From Candidatus Hydrogenedentota bacterium (GTDB lineage: Bacteria; Hydrogenedentota; Hydrogenedentia; Hydrogenedentales; CAITNO01), in contig CAITNO010000107.1 of assembly GCA_903893795.1 (NCBI GenBank), forward strand, positions 1-64,000: a DNA stretch of 64,000 nt. The letters are read 5' to 3'. Below are positions 8,225 to 17,088 of the stretch, piece by piece. Made by a program: the position numbers and the translations under genes. The notes beneath the pieces were generated by a model, which was given only the letters and a program-made list of their open reading frames with translations, was not told where the DNA came from and did not search any database. The first letter of the stretch is position 1; each line of letters starts with the position of its first letter.

Positions 8225-8926
8225 GTGAAACGTCCCGCTTCAACGCTGGAAGAACGAATGCAGTGGCTGCGCCACTGTTCGCTTTTTGCCGAACTTAACG
8301 ACGCCGACCTGGGCGCCATCGCCGAATTGTCGGGATTGCGCGGCTATACGGCGGGGGAGATTATCTTCCACGGCGGCACGCCCGCGGACGGGCTGCATGT
8401 GGTGGTGGACGGACTGGTCAAGGTTTGCCGCTATGGGGCGGACGGCCGGGAACAGGTGCTGCATCTGTTTGGCCGGGGCGAGCCCTGCGGTGAGGTGGCC
8501 ATGTTTGAGGGGAAGACTTTTCCCGCCACGGCCCAGGCCATGGCCGACGGCCATACGCTCTACCTGGGGCGGACCGACTTCCTTGAAGCGGCCCGGAGCC
8601 GTCCCGAACTGCTGCTCAACATGCTTGGCGTGCTGTCGCGGCGGCTGCGCCGTTTTGTGGAGTTGATTGACGACCTGTCGCTCAAAGAGGTGTCCACGCG
8701 GCTGGCACGGCGCTTGTGCGAGATGACGGCGGGCAAGGAGGGCGATACGGTGGCGTTGCAGGCGTCGAAGGCGACGCTGGCGGCGCAGATTGGGACCATC
8801 CCGGAAACGCTGAGCCGCACGCTGGCGCGCATGCAGCAGCGCGGTGTGCTGCGGGTGAGCGGGAAGGAGATTGTCATCGCCAACAGGAAGGCGCTTACGG
8901 CGCTGGCGGAGGGGGAAAAACTTTAG
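8225..8926 (+). CDS. Crp/Fnr-family transcriptional regulator
   Basis: 233 aa from GTG at 8225, chosen because GGGAG lies 7 nt upstream and upstream codons fall in the REP repeat. The cyclic-nucleotide-binding-like beta-roll covers about 10-120 (LRHCSLFAELND..., EIIFHGGTPADGLHVVVDGLVKVCR, LFGRGEPCGEVAMFEGKTFPATAQAM). The HTH_Crp domain follows (STRLARRLCEM..., ATLAAQIGTIPETLSRTLARMQQRGVL), with the recognition helix in IPETLSRTLARM. No N-terminal cysteine cluster for an Fnr-type [4Fe-4S] is visible, so oxygen sensing by that mechanism is unlikely; the effector is unknown. It stands alone between two repeat elements. Confidence 0.9.
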   Translation: MKRPASTLEERMQWLRHCSLFAELNDADLGAIAELSGLRGYTAGEIIFHGGTPADGLHVVVDGLVKVCRYGADGREQVLHLFGRGEPCGEVAMFEGKTFPATAQAMADGHTLYLGRTDFLEAARSRPELLLNMLGVLSRRLRRFVELIDDLSLKEVSTRLARRLCEMTAGKEGDTVALQASKATLAAQIGTIPETLSRTLARMQQRGVLRVSGKEIVIANRKALTALAEGEKL

Positions 8927-8931
8927 GGCTG

Positions 8932-9090
8932 AATCCAGAATTTAGAATTCAGAATCCAGAAGAAGCAACAAGACAAAATTGACCTTGGGCCTGTAAACTG
9001 CCGCAGGTCATCCCGCATCCCAGTCCTTCTGCGTCCTCTATTGCATCCCACCTTCTCTTCTGGATTCTGGCTTCTGAATCCTGGATTCCG
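8932..9090. repeat. Long inverted repeat built from GAATCCAGAA-type units
   Basis: The left arm (8932-8963) is a run of variants of GAATCCAGAATT; the right arm (9056-9090) is its reverse complement with a few mismatches (CTTCTGGATTCTGG...). The ~90 nt between them hold no reading frame. The arms are about 32 bp, so the transcript would fold into a long stem. Found just after the Crp-family stop. Confidence 0.75.
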
Positions 9091-9113
9091 TGGCGGCGGC
9101 TCCGCCGCGCCAG

Positions 9114-9446
9114 TCACCCTTCGCCGAGTTCGCCTAGGAAGCAGTCGGTGCCGTTCTTCACGATTAGCTTGAACTGCTGGCCTTCGGTGGTCACTTCGAT
9201 CTCGTTGATGTCGAAGGTGTCGGGAAGGACGCAGATGGACTCGACGGCGTCTCGGGGGATGACGTAGTTGGCGGGTTTGGCGTCCACCTGGACGCCTTTG
9301 GACTGGTTGCGGCAGACCATGACCATTTTGCCGGCCATGACGACCCAGAAGTCGTTGAAGGCGGTCACTTTGCCCACGTAGGAAATGGGCCGCTGTTCAC
9401 GGAAGGACTTGCGCAGTCTTACGCGCACCATACGGTCTTTTAGCAT
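9114..9446 (-). CDS. Small conserved-looking protein with possible Sm-like fold
   Basis: 110 aa from ATG at 9446 with GGAGA about 8 nt upstream. I do not recognise the family with certainty. The first ~55 residues (MVRVRLRKSF..., YVGKVTAFNDFWVVMAG, then PRDAVESI) follow the strand order of Sm/Hfq-like domains: a G-x-V-x-x-F-x-D/N-x-x-V-V strand pair, then an I-P-x-x-A-[IV]-x-x-I ending. The second half is a short beta-rich tail (EIEVTTEGQQFKLIVKNG). It is monocistronic between two repeats. A role in RNA binding is a guess from strand pattern only. Confidence 0.6.
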   Translation of the reverse strand: MLKDRMVRVRLRKSFREQRPISYVGKVTAFNDFWVVMAGKMVMVCRNQSKGVQVDAKPANYVIPRDAVESICVLPDTFDINEIEVTTEGQQFKLIVKNGTDCFLGELGEG

Positions 9447-9510
9447 GATCGGATCTCCATGGGCGGAATATCCGCCGCCATTGACCGCAGTATAGCACAG
9501 TGGTGGCTCA

Positions 9511-9593
9511 GGTACAGGCACCTGTTTCCGTTGTTGTCGCACGCTGATTGCATCTGGCCATGGGCGGATACAGGAGCCAGTCCCCCGGTGGCT
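9511..9593. repeat. Palindromic repeat, family B, copy 1
   Basis: About 83 bp beginning GGTACAGGCACCTGTTTCC and ending CAGGAGCCAGTCCCCCGG. The two ends are imperfect inverted copies of one another, so the unit folds into a hairpin. Copy 2 at 45665-45748 is nearly identical; diverged copies are at 23561 and 49358. Confidence 0.8.
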
Positions 9594-9670
9594 TAGCGCC
9601 GAGATGCTGCGTCCAAAGTAGCAGAGGCTTCCAGCCTATTTTCATGCTTCGCCCTGCGCGCAGGGCGAAA

Positions 9671-9693
9671 ACACGGCAAGATGCCGCGTCTAC
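9671..9693. repeat. Half-copy of repeat family C
   Basis: The string ACACGGCAAGATGCCGCGTCTAC matches, apart from two or three bases, the arm of the inverted repeat at 31847-31870. It sits just past the stop of the MFS gene at 9718. Confidence 0.6.
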
Positions 9694-9717
9694 TTTTTGG
9701 CGCAACGCGGACGGGGT

Positions 9718-11034
9718 TCAGAACTTCATCAAAATCCCGTCGGGGTCGGGGTTCTTGTCGGCGCGGACCATGGTCACGAAGATGATGGTGGCCAGGGCCG
9801 GGACGATGGAGGCGACGACTATGACGGGGGCGAAGGAGAACTTGGTGGAGACGTAGCCGATGAGCGCGGTGGTGATGAGGGTGCCGAGGCCCGCGCTGGT
9901 GCCTGCCAATCCCATGACGGTGCCCACGGCGCGGGTGTGGAACACGTCGGTGGGCAGTGTGAGGAACATGGTGCCGCAGCAGGTGTAGGCGAAGGTCGCA
10001 TAGGAGAAGATAACCAGCAGGAGCACGTAGGAGTTGGTGAAGAGCGAGAGGGCTATGAGCGCCATGCTGGGTCCGAAGAAGAGCAGGACGGCGCGGCGGG
10101 CTTTGCCGGGCGCCCATCCCATGCCCACCAGCGCGCTGGAAACAGCGCCCGCGAAGAGGTTGCCGAAACCGGCCGCCAGGAGCGGTGCCCAGAAGCCCAT
10201 GGCGCTGTCCTTCAGCGAGAAGCCCTTGGACGAGAGGAAGAGCGCGAACCAGTTGGTGACGAAGAACCAGAAGGGGTCGAGGAGAAAGCGCCCGAGCACG
10301 AGTCCCCAGGTTTGGCGGTAGCGGAGCAGTTTTCCCCAGCCGATCTTGACGGAGGTGTCGGTCACCCCGGAAGTCACTGCGGCGCGCCCGGCCTGGATGT
10401 GGGCCAGTTCCTCCGCCGAGATGCGCGGGTGCTCTTCTGGTTTCCTGTAGAGCAGCAGCCACAGGACGAGCCAGATGAAGCCCATGGAGGCGGTAATCAC
10501 GAAGGCCGGACGCCAACTGTGGAAGGTGGCGTAAATGTACACGGCGATGAGCGGGGCGCAGGCGCCGCCGATGGCGCAGCCGCTGTTGTAGAGGGCCACG
10601 GCCCAGGCCCGTTCCTTCACGGGGAACCATTCGGAAACGGCTTTGGCGCCGCCGGGATTGTTGGCGGCCTCACCGGCACCGAGCAGGAAGCGGAAGCCCG
10701 CAAAGGTGTACTTGCCCCCGGCAATGGCGGTCAGGGCGCCGATGAGCGAATAGAAGGCCACGCTCGCCGCAATGCCCAGCCGGGTGCCGAAGACGTCCAG
10801 CAAACGCCCCACGATGGACTGCATGATGGTGTAGGACACGGTGAAGGCGTTCACGATAAAGGCGTAGTCGTTGCCGTCCCAGCCGTACTGCTCTTTGAGA
10901 TAGGGGGACAGTGCCGACAGGGTCTGGCGGTCGACGTAATTGATGAAGGTCACGACGAAGAGCAGCAACCCGATCCACCACCGCAGGTAGGGAATCGGCG
11001 CCTTGCGGACGGCCGGCTTCTGTGTGTCGCTCAT
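9718..11034 (-). CDS. MFS transporter, anion:cation symporter (hexuronate-type) family
   Basis: 438 aa from ATG at 11034 (MSDTQKPAVRK). The first membrane helix carries FVVTFINYVDRQTLSALSPYLK, the typical opening of ExuT/GudP-like ACS transporters. A second hallmark is FLLGAGEAANNPGGAKAVSEWFP in helix 4-5, where sugar-acid carriers have GxGEAxNxPGxxKxxxEWFP. About twelve hydrophobic segments are visible. The likely substrate is a hexuronate or related sugar acid, which fits the nearby GH28-type gene. Its start lies 13 nt after the stop of a second MFS gene (11048), so the two are probably one operon. Confidence 0.85.
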   Translation of the reverse strand: MSDTQKPAVRKAPIPYLRWWIGLLLFVVTFINYVDRQTLSALSPYLKEQYGWDGNDYAFIVNAFTVSYTIMQSIVGRLLDVFGTRLGIAASVAFYSLIGALTAIAGGKYTFAGFRFLLGAGEAANNPGGAKAVSEWFPVKERAWAVALYNSGCAIGGACAPLIAVYIYATFHSWRPAFVITASMGFIWLVLWLLLYRKPEEHPRISAEELAHIQAGRAAVTSGVTDTSVKIGWGKLLRYRQTWGLVLGRFLLDPFWFFVTNWFALFLSSKGFSLKDSAMGFWAPLLAAGFGNLFAGAVSSALVGMGWAPGKARRAVLLFFGPSMALIALSLFTNSYVLLLVIFSYATFAYTCCGTMFLTLPTDVFHTRAVGTVMGLAGTSAGLGTLITTALIGYVSTKFSFAPVIVVASIVPALATIIFVTMVRADKNPDPDGILMKF

Positions 11035-11047
11035 GCGGTCGCTCCGG

Positions 11048-12439
11048 TCATTCGGGCAGCGGTTTGTCCTTGGTTTCCGGGGCGATGAAGATGATGACCA
11101 GGCAACCCAGCACGTAAACGGCCATGACGGCGTAGACCATGCCGGCCATGCCGAGATTGGCCTTGATCGGAATCGTCGCGAAGAGCATGCCTGCCGTGAT
11201 GTACCGGGCGACGTTGTAGCAGAAGCCCGTGCCCGTGGAGCGCATGCGCGTGGGGAAGAGTTCGGGGAAGTACACCGCAAATCCGCTCAGCACGGAAAGG
11301 AGCGCGAATCCAAGGAGGTAGAAAAGAACCACGGCCACATGGTTTGGCCCCACGGCAAAAGTGGACGGTAGCAAGCCCAAACACACCACGCGGACAAGCG
11401 CGTCAAGGGCCTTCACAGTCCAAGGAGAGCCTGTCAGGAAGAAGACTGCGGGCACCATGATCAGGCAGGCGGCGAAGGCCAGCAGGAAGCCGGCGCGCCG
11501 CCCCAGGCGCTGGGCCACGTAGCCAAAGGTCATGGCGCCGCAGAAACAGCCGAAGTTTTGCGAGAAGCCCGCTATACTCACCCACTTTTCAGCGAAGGCC
11601 TTCAGGTCGGGCAGGCCGTTGGGGTTCAGCACGGAACGCAGCAGTTCGGGTGTCAGCACGCCAACACCCCAGAAGCCGATCACGCCGACGGCCGCGAGGG
11701 AAACGCCGATGAGCGTGTGGCGCCGCAGCAGGGGCTCGCGGAACAGGGCGAAGAGACTTCCGACGGAGCCGGTGCCCTTCTTCGCCGTGGCACGGGCCTG
11801 GACCCATACTTCCGGTTCGTGGACAAAGTAGAGAATAATCACGAGTATGATCGCCGGGCCCACGCCCACGGCGAAGAGCCAGCGCCAACTGAGTCCGTAA
11901 CTGAAGAAGGCCCCGTTGACCACGGCCGCCAGCATGTTGCCCAGGGCGGAGGCCGCCTGAACACCGGCCAGGGCGGTTGCGCGGGCGTGTATGGGGAAGG
12001 TTTCGGCTACCAGTGACGCGCCGGCCGCAAATTCACCGCCCACGCCGAGCCCCATGAGGAAGCGCAAAGCCGAGAACTGGTAGACAGTCTGGGCGAAGCC
12101 GCTGAGCCCGGTGAGCACGGCATACATGCCGATGGTGATCATCAGGGTGCGTGTCCGTCCGAGACGGTCGCCGATCATGCCGAAGAAGAGCCCGCCAGTG
12201 GCCCAGCCGATCATGAGGGAGGCCGTGGCGATGTTGGTCCACTTGCCCACCATTGTCGCGTCCGAACCGGCAGCCCCCAGCAGTTCCGTGATGGCGCGCT
12301 GCTTGGAGAAGACGAAGAGCCACTGGTCAAAGGTTTCAAAGGACCATGCCAGGCAGGCCACGACAAGCACCAGATAATGGTAGCCTGTCAGCCCCTCCGA
12401 GAAACGCTTCTTTTCATGCAACATCACACCGACTGTCAT
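11048..12439 (-). CDS. MFS transporter, metabolite:H+ symporter type
   Basis: 463 aa, ATG at 12439 with GGAGAGG about 6-9 nt upstream. Twelve hydrophobic segments. GDRLGRTRTLM is the cytoplasmic loop 2-3 motif of MFS proteins, and LRFLMGLGVGGEFAAGASLVAETFP matches the helix 4-5 signature of the sugar-porter/AAHS branch. TRMRSTGTGFCYNVAR in the second half is the matching loop 10-11 motif. It is upstream of, and probably cotranscribed with, the hexuronate-type transporter. Having two unrelated MFS carriers in tandem suggests different substrates of one pathway. Confidence 0.85.
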   Translation of the reverse strand: MTVGVMLHEKKRFSEGLTGYHYLVLVVACLAWSFETFDQWLFVFSKQRAITELLGAAGSDATMVGKWTNIATASLMIGWATGGLFFGMIGDRLGRTRTLMITIGMYAVLTGLSGFAQTVYQFSALRFLMGLGVGGEFAAGASLVAETFPIHARATALAGVQAASALGNMLAAVVNGAFFSYGLSWRWLFAVGVGPAIILVIILYFVHEPEVWVQARATAKKGTGSVGSLFALFREPLLRRHTLIGVSLAAVGVIGFWGVGVLTPELLRSVLNPNGLPDLKAFAEKWVSIAGFSQNFGCFCGAMTFGYVAQRLGRRAGFLLAFAACLIMVPAVFFLTGSPWTVKALDALVRVVCLGLLPSTFAVGPNHVAVVLFYLLGFALLSVLSGFAVYFPELFPTRMRSTGTGFCYNVARYITAGMLFATIPIKANLGMAGMVYAVMAVYVLGCLVIIFIAPETKDKPLPE

Positions 12440-12588
12440 GGATGCCTCTCCGTAAGTCTTGACCTGGCCTGCTGCGGAACGCGCCGACCGATGTGCCGCC
12501 CCGGGAACCCCGGAGCAGGCGGATTTCCTACCAGGAACCCGTCTAAAGGTACACGTCCCGCGCGGTCATGTCAAGAAGCCGTTTCCGG

Positions 12589-14757
12589 CTATTCCACGAT
12601 AAACCCGTGATACAGGCCCATATAGTAGGGCAGCAGGAAGATCGTGCCGCTTCCCAGCATTTTGCCGCCGTATCCCGTGTCGAGCAGCCAGGGGTCGGTG
12701 TTCCAGTGGCAGAAACTGCGCTCGGACGCGGGCAGCACCTTGCCGCCAATCCGGTGGCCCCGTTTGGACTCCTGCGGGGCGCCGGGGGCGTCGGTCTGCT
12801 GTTTGGAAAGGGGCACGATGTCAATGCGGTGGCTGTTATGGTGCGCCCAGGTGATCCGGTCCAGCGAAATATCCTTCAGGGTGAAAATGGAGTCGTCCAG
12901 CCAGTCGGGCCAGGGCGAAATGTCGCGCAGGCCGTAGGCGTTTGAATAGGTTCCGCCCCGGCCGAAGGCCGCATAGCAGAAATTGAAGAAGGGGTTCATC
13001 TCGGGCTCTTCGATGGTCCAGGCCGAATAGAACGAGTAGAGGATCTGGTGTTTCAGCCCGTCGTCCTGGCTGTATTTCATCAGGTTGTAGAAGCACATGA
13101 ACGCCATTTCGTCGTCCGACTGGTTGCCCGAGCCGGGCCCGAAATGCACCTTGTAGAACATGGCGTTGGTCCGGTAGCCGTGTCGCTCCACCAGTTCGCG
13201 GATGATACTGGTGTATTTCAGGTCGCCGGTCACGTGCGCGGCCACGGCCAGGTAGGACAGGATGCTGAGCGACTTAATTCCCCGTTCGGGCCACCAGTTT
13301 GGGTCGTTGTTCAGCGAGTCGGGACCGTAGATGGCCCAGCGTGTGGGCTTGCCGTCATGGTCTGTCAGGGTAAGTCCGTTGTCGATCAAATGGTCGGTGA
13401 GATCGCGCACGACCTCGCGCACGCGCTCTTTTTCCTCCGCCGTGTCGGCGACGAGGTCGTAGTAGGCCGGGTAGAAGAAGTAATGCCCGTCCAGTTCATC
13501 GCTGCTGGTGTCGCTTTTCCAGTACCACTTGCCGTCGGAAGTCTTGGGCCAGCGGTTCTCATAGACCTTCCATAGCGGGTCATCCTCGTTGCGGACACGC
13601 TTGTCCATTTCCACGCGGCCCTCGTTCGGGTCGGGTCCGTCACCGGGGAGGATGGTGCGGGCCACATAGCCCTTTGGCGGTTTGGGCTCGCTCATCTGGG
13701 TGACTTTTTGAAGGAAGCGCATGGCCTCAAAGGCGCGGGTGGCGCGCTGCTTCGCGGCGGGGCTCTTGGTGGCGCCGTAGGCGAAACACTCGCCCGCGCC
13801 GTACATGCCCGTCCAGAGGCCGTCATTGTCGCTGTCGTTGTAGAAGGCGGTACTTTTGTCCCCCGGCACCTGGAGCAGGGCCTCGGCGGTGTAGCCGTAT
13901 TCGGTGCGCTTGATCAGGCGGTCCAGTTCATCCTCAAAGAAGGCGGCCTTTTCCGCGAGCGTCATGGGCTTGAAGCCTATCCACCCGATGCCGCCGGGCG
14001 TGGCGACCCAGGCGCCGCCCTTCTTGTCCACCGCAAGGTCATTCACCTGGTCGTTGGGGAGCCAACTCCGGCCCTGCCGGTAATTCCATTCGCCGTTCCT
14101 GAAGCGGATGGCCCCCTTCTTGGTGCCGAACCACACGGAACCGTCCTCACCCGCGGCCATGCAGGTAAAATCGTTGTAGGGCAGCCCCTCTGCTCCGCCG
14201 TAGAATTTCCATTCCTTGCCGTCGCGGCAGCCCACGCCCGCCAGTGTGGCAAACCATTCGCGGTGCTTGTTGTCCACGGCAACGCCGCGCACGTCCGAGG
14301 TGGCCCACTGGCGGCCCTGCCCGTCGGACACGGTTTCCTTTTTATAAAGCCCGTCCTCGTCGCGCAGGAAGAGGCCCACATTGGTGCCCACGACCTCCGG
14401 TTCGGCGTTTTCAGGGGCCCACATGCGCACTTCGATGCGCTCGCTTTCTCCCGGCTGCCGCGGAACGAGGCGGTTCCCGCCCTGGGTGGGTTCCAGAACG
14501 TAACGCCCCCGTTCGGCCTGTGCCTCCACCCAGTGGCTTTCCTCCAGACGCACGGTCTTGCCGCCTGCAACCGCCATGAGGGTGTCATCGTCGAACCATA
14601 TTTCGGTGACGTCGTTCGACGGCAGTCCGTCCTGTGTGGTGTAGCTTCGGGCGGTTTCCTGGGGGAAGAGCCCGACGCGCACCGGCGTGTCCTGGGCCAA
14701 GGCCGCCTGGGCGGCCAGGAGGGCAAACACCATCACACCGGCGAAACATTTATACAT
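12589..14757 (-). CDS. Secreted protein: beta-propeller repeats plus alpha/alpha-toroid-like domain
   Basis: 722 aa from ATG at 14757 (MYKCFAGVMVFALLAAQAALAQ is a signal peptide) with AAGGAG 9 nt upstream. Residues ~40-260 contain two-component-regulator-type propeller blades (TTQDGLPSNDVTEIWFDDD, GEDGSVWFGTKKGAIRF, WLPNDQVNDLAVDKKGGAWVATPGGIGWI). The rest is Trp/Tyr-rich with long helices (DNDGLWTGMYGAGECFAYGATKS, RWAIYGPDSLNNDPNWWPERG), resembling alpha/alpha-barrel glycosidases or lyases. A carbohydrate-active or carbohydrate-sensing exported role is likely, but I cannot name a catalytic residue. The gene is 149 bp from the transporter operon. Confidence 0.7.
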   Translation of the reverse strand: MYKCFAGVMVFALLAAQAALAQDTPVRVGLFPQETARSYTTQDGLPSNDVTEIWFDDDTLMAVAGGKTVRLEESHWVEAQAERGRYVLEPTQGGNRLVPRQPGESERIEVRMWAPENAEPEVVGTNVGLFLRDEDGLYKKETVSDGQGRQWATSDVRGVAVDNKHREWFATLAGVGCRDGKEWKFYGGAEGLPYNDFTCMAAGEDGSVWFGTKKGAIRFRNGEWNYRQGRSWLPNDQVNDLAVDKKGGAWVATPGGIGWIGFKPMTLAEKAAFFEDELDRLIKRTEYGYTAEALLQVPGDKSTAFYNDSDNDGLWTGMYGAGECFAYGATKSPAAKQRATRAFEAMRFLQKVTQMSEPKPPKGYVARTILPGDGPDPNEGRVEMDKRVRNEDDPLWKVYENRWPKTSDGKWYWKSDTSSDELDGHYFFYPAYYDLVADTAEEKERVREVVRDLTDHLIDNGLTLTDHDGKPTRWAIYGPDSLNNDPNWWPERGIKSLSILSYLAVAAHVTGDLKYTSIIRELVERHGYRTNAMFYKVHFGPGSGNQSDDEMAFMCFYNLMKYSQDDGLKHQILYSFYSAWTIEEPEMNPFFNFCYAAFGRGGTYSNAYGLRDISPWPDWLDDSIFTLKDISLDRITWAHHNSHRIDIVPLSKQQTDAPGAPQESKRGHRIGGKVLPASERSFCHWNTDPWLLDTGYGGKMLGSGTIFLLPYYMGLYHGFIVE

Positions 14758-14902
14758 CCATTCGCTCCTTGACCTGCCAAAACTTGAAAAGGGAAACGTG
14801 CCATTTCCCCGTCCGGGTGACAGGCAGTTCCGCCGGTTCCCTTTCCGGCGGCGCGTTCCCCCATGTGACCCGGAAGGCGTTGACGCCGTTTCAGGTAAAA
14901 CA

Positions 14903-14931
14903 AAACGGAGCCCCCGTGGGAGGCTCCGTTT
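14903..14931 (-). terminator. Rho-independent terminator of rpsU
   Basis: 10-bp stem AAACGGAGCC/GGCTCCGTTT with a 9-nt loop, followed on the minus strand by TTGTTTTACC. It lies 36 nt past the rpsU stop. Confidence 0.85.
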
Positions 14932-14966
14932 GATTGGACAAAGTGTGAAAACAAATCCGATCCGAA

Positions 14967-15152
14967 TTAAACTTCTTCCATCACCGCGCGGGAGATGGCT
15001 TTCGCCAGCTTGCGACGGCGCCGCTCGGACGGTTTCTCGTAGTACTTGATCTCTTTGAGCCGCTGCATCAGGCCTTCCTTGTTGCACTTCTTTTTGAAGC
15101 GCCGCAGGGCCTTTTCAAACGGTTCTTCAGCCTTTACGCGAACCTTGGTCAC
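14967..15152 (-). CDS. rpsU: 30S ribosomal protein S21
   Basis: 61 aa, the normal length for bS21. The sequence has the family features: VKAEEPFEKALRRFKKKC near the N-terminus, LKEIKYYEKPSERRRRK in the middle, and a lysine/arginine-rich helix. bS21 contacts the mRNA/anti-SD region of the small subunit. It is monocistronic, with its own promoter about 120 nt upstream (15272-15301) and a terminator at 14903-14931. An AGGGGAGG run just upstream of the ATG is a strong SD site. Confidence 0.97.
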   Translation of the reverse strand: MTKVRVKAEEPFEKALRRFKKKCNKEGLMQRLKEIKYYEKPSERRRRKLAKAISRAVMEEV

Positions 15153-15486
15153 TTGCTCGACCTCCCCTCTAAATGGGATTCAGCGCAGCCGGTTTCGCGG
15201 GCCGCGCCGGTTGGGGGGTTACCGGTTTTCCTTTAGACGAAAGGCGGGACGCGTTTCGATAAGGAAATGGGATTATAGCAATCTGCCGCAGCGGGAATCA
15301 AACGCTTTTGCGGTGCGCTGTTGTGCCGCCGCTGAAACCGCTATGGAAAAGGGAAAATACAAATAAGGCTGTGCGAGGAATTGCCTTTCGGACCGCCCGG
15401 GCGCGCCCGGGGAATTTGACCGGGTAGTTCCCTGTTGGCAGAAGACATTGGTCTTTCTGACAGTGGTTACCAACAGGAGCAACATT
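15153..15486. other. Intergenic region between rpsU and the beta-helix gene
   Basis: 334 bp with divergent flanking genes. It contains the rpsU promoter (15272-15301, minus strand) and the long rpsU leader. The plus side carries the leader of the beta-helix gene, with CAGGAG at 15474-15479. No gene is seen. Confidence 0.6.
15272..15301 (-). promoter_or_regulatory. Sigma-70-type promoter for rpsU
   Basis: On the minus strand: -35 TTGATT (15301-15296), an 18-nt spacer, and a perfect -10 TATAAT (15277-15272). It would give a leader of roughly 110 nt before the rpsU ATG. Confidence 0.65.
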
Positions 15487-16998
15487 ATGTTGTGCAAATC
15501 AATAGAGAACAGAAGCGTATTAACCGTGCGAACCGGCATGGTGTCCGTCTTGATGATGGGTGTGCTGCTGTGTGCGGCGTCGGCAATGGCGGCCGGGACT
15601 TATCGTGTCAATGCGGCCTCGACGGCCAGCACCCCCACCGGACTGAGCTGGGCGAACGCCTTTTCGGACATTCAGGCGGGCATATTTGCCGCTGACCAGG
15701 CCGGGGGCGGGGAAGTCTGGGTGGCGGCGGGGGTCTATACGAACCAAAGTCCCAATTCCATGGCGGTGGACATGGCAGAAAACGTCCATATCTACGGCGG
15801 TTTCGCCGGCACCGAAACAGCGCGGAGCCAGCGCAACTGGGTCACGCACATCACGGTGATTGACGGTGAAAACACCTCGCAGGGCGCCACGGGCGCGAAC
15901 AATGCCACGCTCGACGGGTTTACCATCACGCGGGGCTATTCGGGCTTCAGCGGCGGCGGCATGTACAACACGGGCACGGCGCCCGTGGTGGCCAACTGCA
16001 TTTTCAGCAACAACAAGGCCTATTCCGACGGCGGCGCCATGGAGAACAATTCCGCCTCTCCCACGGTGATCAACTGCACCTTCACCAACAATGAGGCCCT
16101 CAACGGCTACGGCGGGGCCATAGGAACCTACCTGGGTTCGCCCGCGGTGTCGCGCTGCGTGTTTTCCGGCAACACCGCCAAGTTTGACGGCGGCGCCGTA
16201 TACAACACGGTCGGCGCGCCGACATTCACGAACTGCCTGTTCACCACCAACACCGGCGTGCACGGCAGTGCTGTCTACAACAGCAACTCGGCCGCGCTCC
16301 TGGTGAACTGCACCTTCTCGGGCAACAGTGCCAATGCGGGTGGAAGCGCCATCGACAGCACCATCTCCGGACCGACGCTGAAGAACTGCATCGCCTGGGG
16401 CGATGCGGTGGCTGAAATCACCGGCGCGGCGGCGACGGTGACCTATTCCTGTGTGCAGGGCGGATATACCGGCACCGGAAACATCTCCACCAACCCAATG
16501 TTCGTGTCCGCACCCCTGAACGCCGCGCTGCAGGCGGGCTCGCCCTGTATCGACACGGGAACCTCCTCTGGCGCGCCGGCCAAGGACCTGCTGGGTTTGC
16601 CCCGTCCCTTTGGCGCGGGCTATGACATGGGCGCCTATGAATACGGCGCCACAGTCCCCACAGTGGCGGTGCCGAATGTGGTTGGGCAGGCCGCGGCGGA
16701 CGGTGAGACGGCGGTTACGGATGCGGGGCTGACCTTCACCGTGGTCGAGGCGGCCAGTGACACAGTGCCGGCCGGTGAGATTATCGGCCAGGACCCGGCT
16801 GCGGGCGCGGCAGTGCAGTCGGGCAGTGATGTCACGCTGACGGTGTCGACCGGGACCGCCGGCACGAGCGGTTGCGCGGGTTGCCAGACGGCCAAGGGCG
16901 CGCTGACCCTGGACGATTTGAAGAAGCAGTTCGGCGATGCGTTTCTGGCAGGCGTTGCGCTGCTGGCGTTGCTGGCGCTGAAAGGAAAGCGGGTGTAG
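15487..16998 (+). CDS. Secreted right-handed beta-helix protein with PASTA domain and C-terminal anchor
   Basis: 503 aa from ATG at 15487 with CAGGAG about 7 nt upstream. A signal peptide (VLTVRTGMVSVLMMGVLLCAASAMA region) precedes a beta-helix made of repeats such as GGGMYNTGTAPVVANCIFSNN and GGAVYNTVGAPTFTNCLFTTN (~120-330). DMGAYEYG at ~385 is the usual end of choice-of-anchor Q proteins. One PASTA domain follows (VPNVVGQAAADGETAVTDAG ... VTLTVSTG, ~397-458). The tail CAGCQTAKGALTLDDLKKQFGDAF plus a hydrophobic stretch and KGKRV looks like a membrane or sorting anchor. PASTA domains are best known from penicillin-binding proteins and Ser/Thr kinases, so one here is unusual. Confidence 0.8.
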   Translation: MLCKSIENRSVLTVRTGMVSVLMMGVLLCAASAMAAGTYRVNAASTASTPTGLSWANAFSDIQAGIFAADQAGGGEVWVAAGVYTNQSPNSMAVDMAENVHIYGGFAGTETARSQRNWVTHITVIDGENTSQGATGANNATLDGFTITRGYSGFSGGGMYNTGTAPVVANCIFSNNKAYSDGGAMENNSASPTVINCTFTNNEALNGYGGAIGTYLGSPAVSRCVFSGNTAKFDGGAVYNTVGAPTFTNCLFTTNTGVHGSAVYNSNSAALLVNCTFSGNSANAGGSAIDSTISGPTLKNCIAWGDAVAEITGAAATVTYSCVQGGYTGTGNISTNPMFVSAPLNAALQAGSPCIDTGTSSGAPAKDLLGLPRPFGAGYDMGAYEYGATVPTVAVPNVVGQAAADGETAVTDAGLTFTVVEAASDTVPAGEIIGQDPAAGAAVQSGSDVTLTVSTGTAGTSGCAGCQTAKGALTLDDLKKQFGDAFLAGVALLALLALKGKRV

Positions 16999-17088
16999 GC
17001 GGCCGCGAACAAGCGCTTGGAGGACGGGCATTTCCCAATCTGCCAGCAGATGCCGGTTGTATCATTAGCGGCATGCGCTGTTGTGTGC

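Noticed and set aside
15088..15152. An upstream extension of the propeller protein through the rpsU region
   Set aside because: The same frame runs on to 15087, but it crosses rpsU and its terminator, and the signal peptide with SD starts at 14757.
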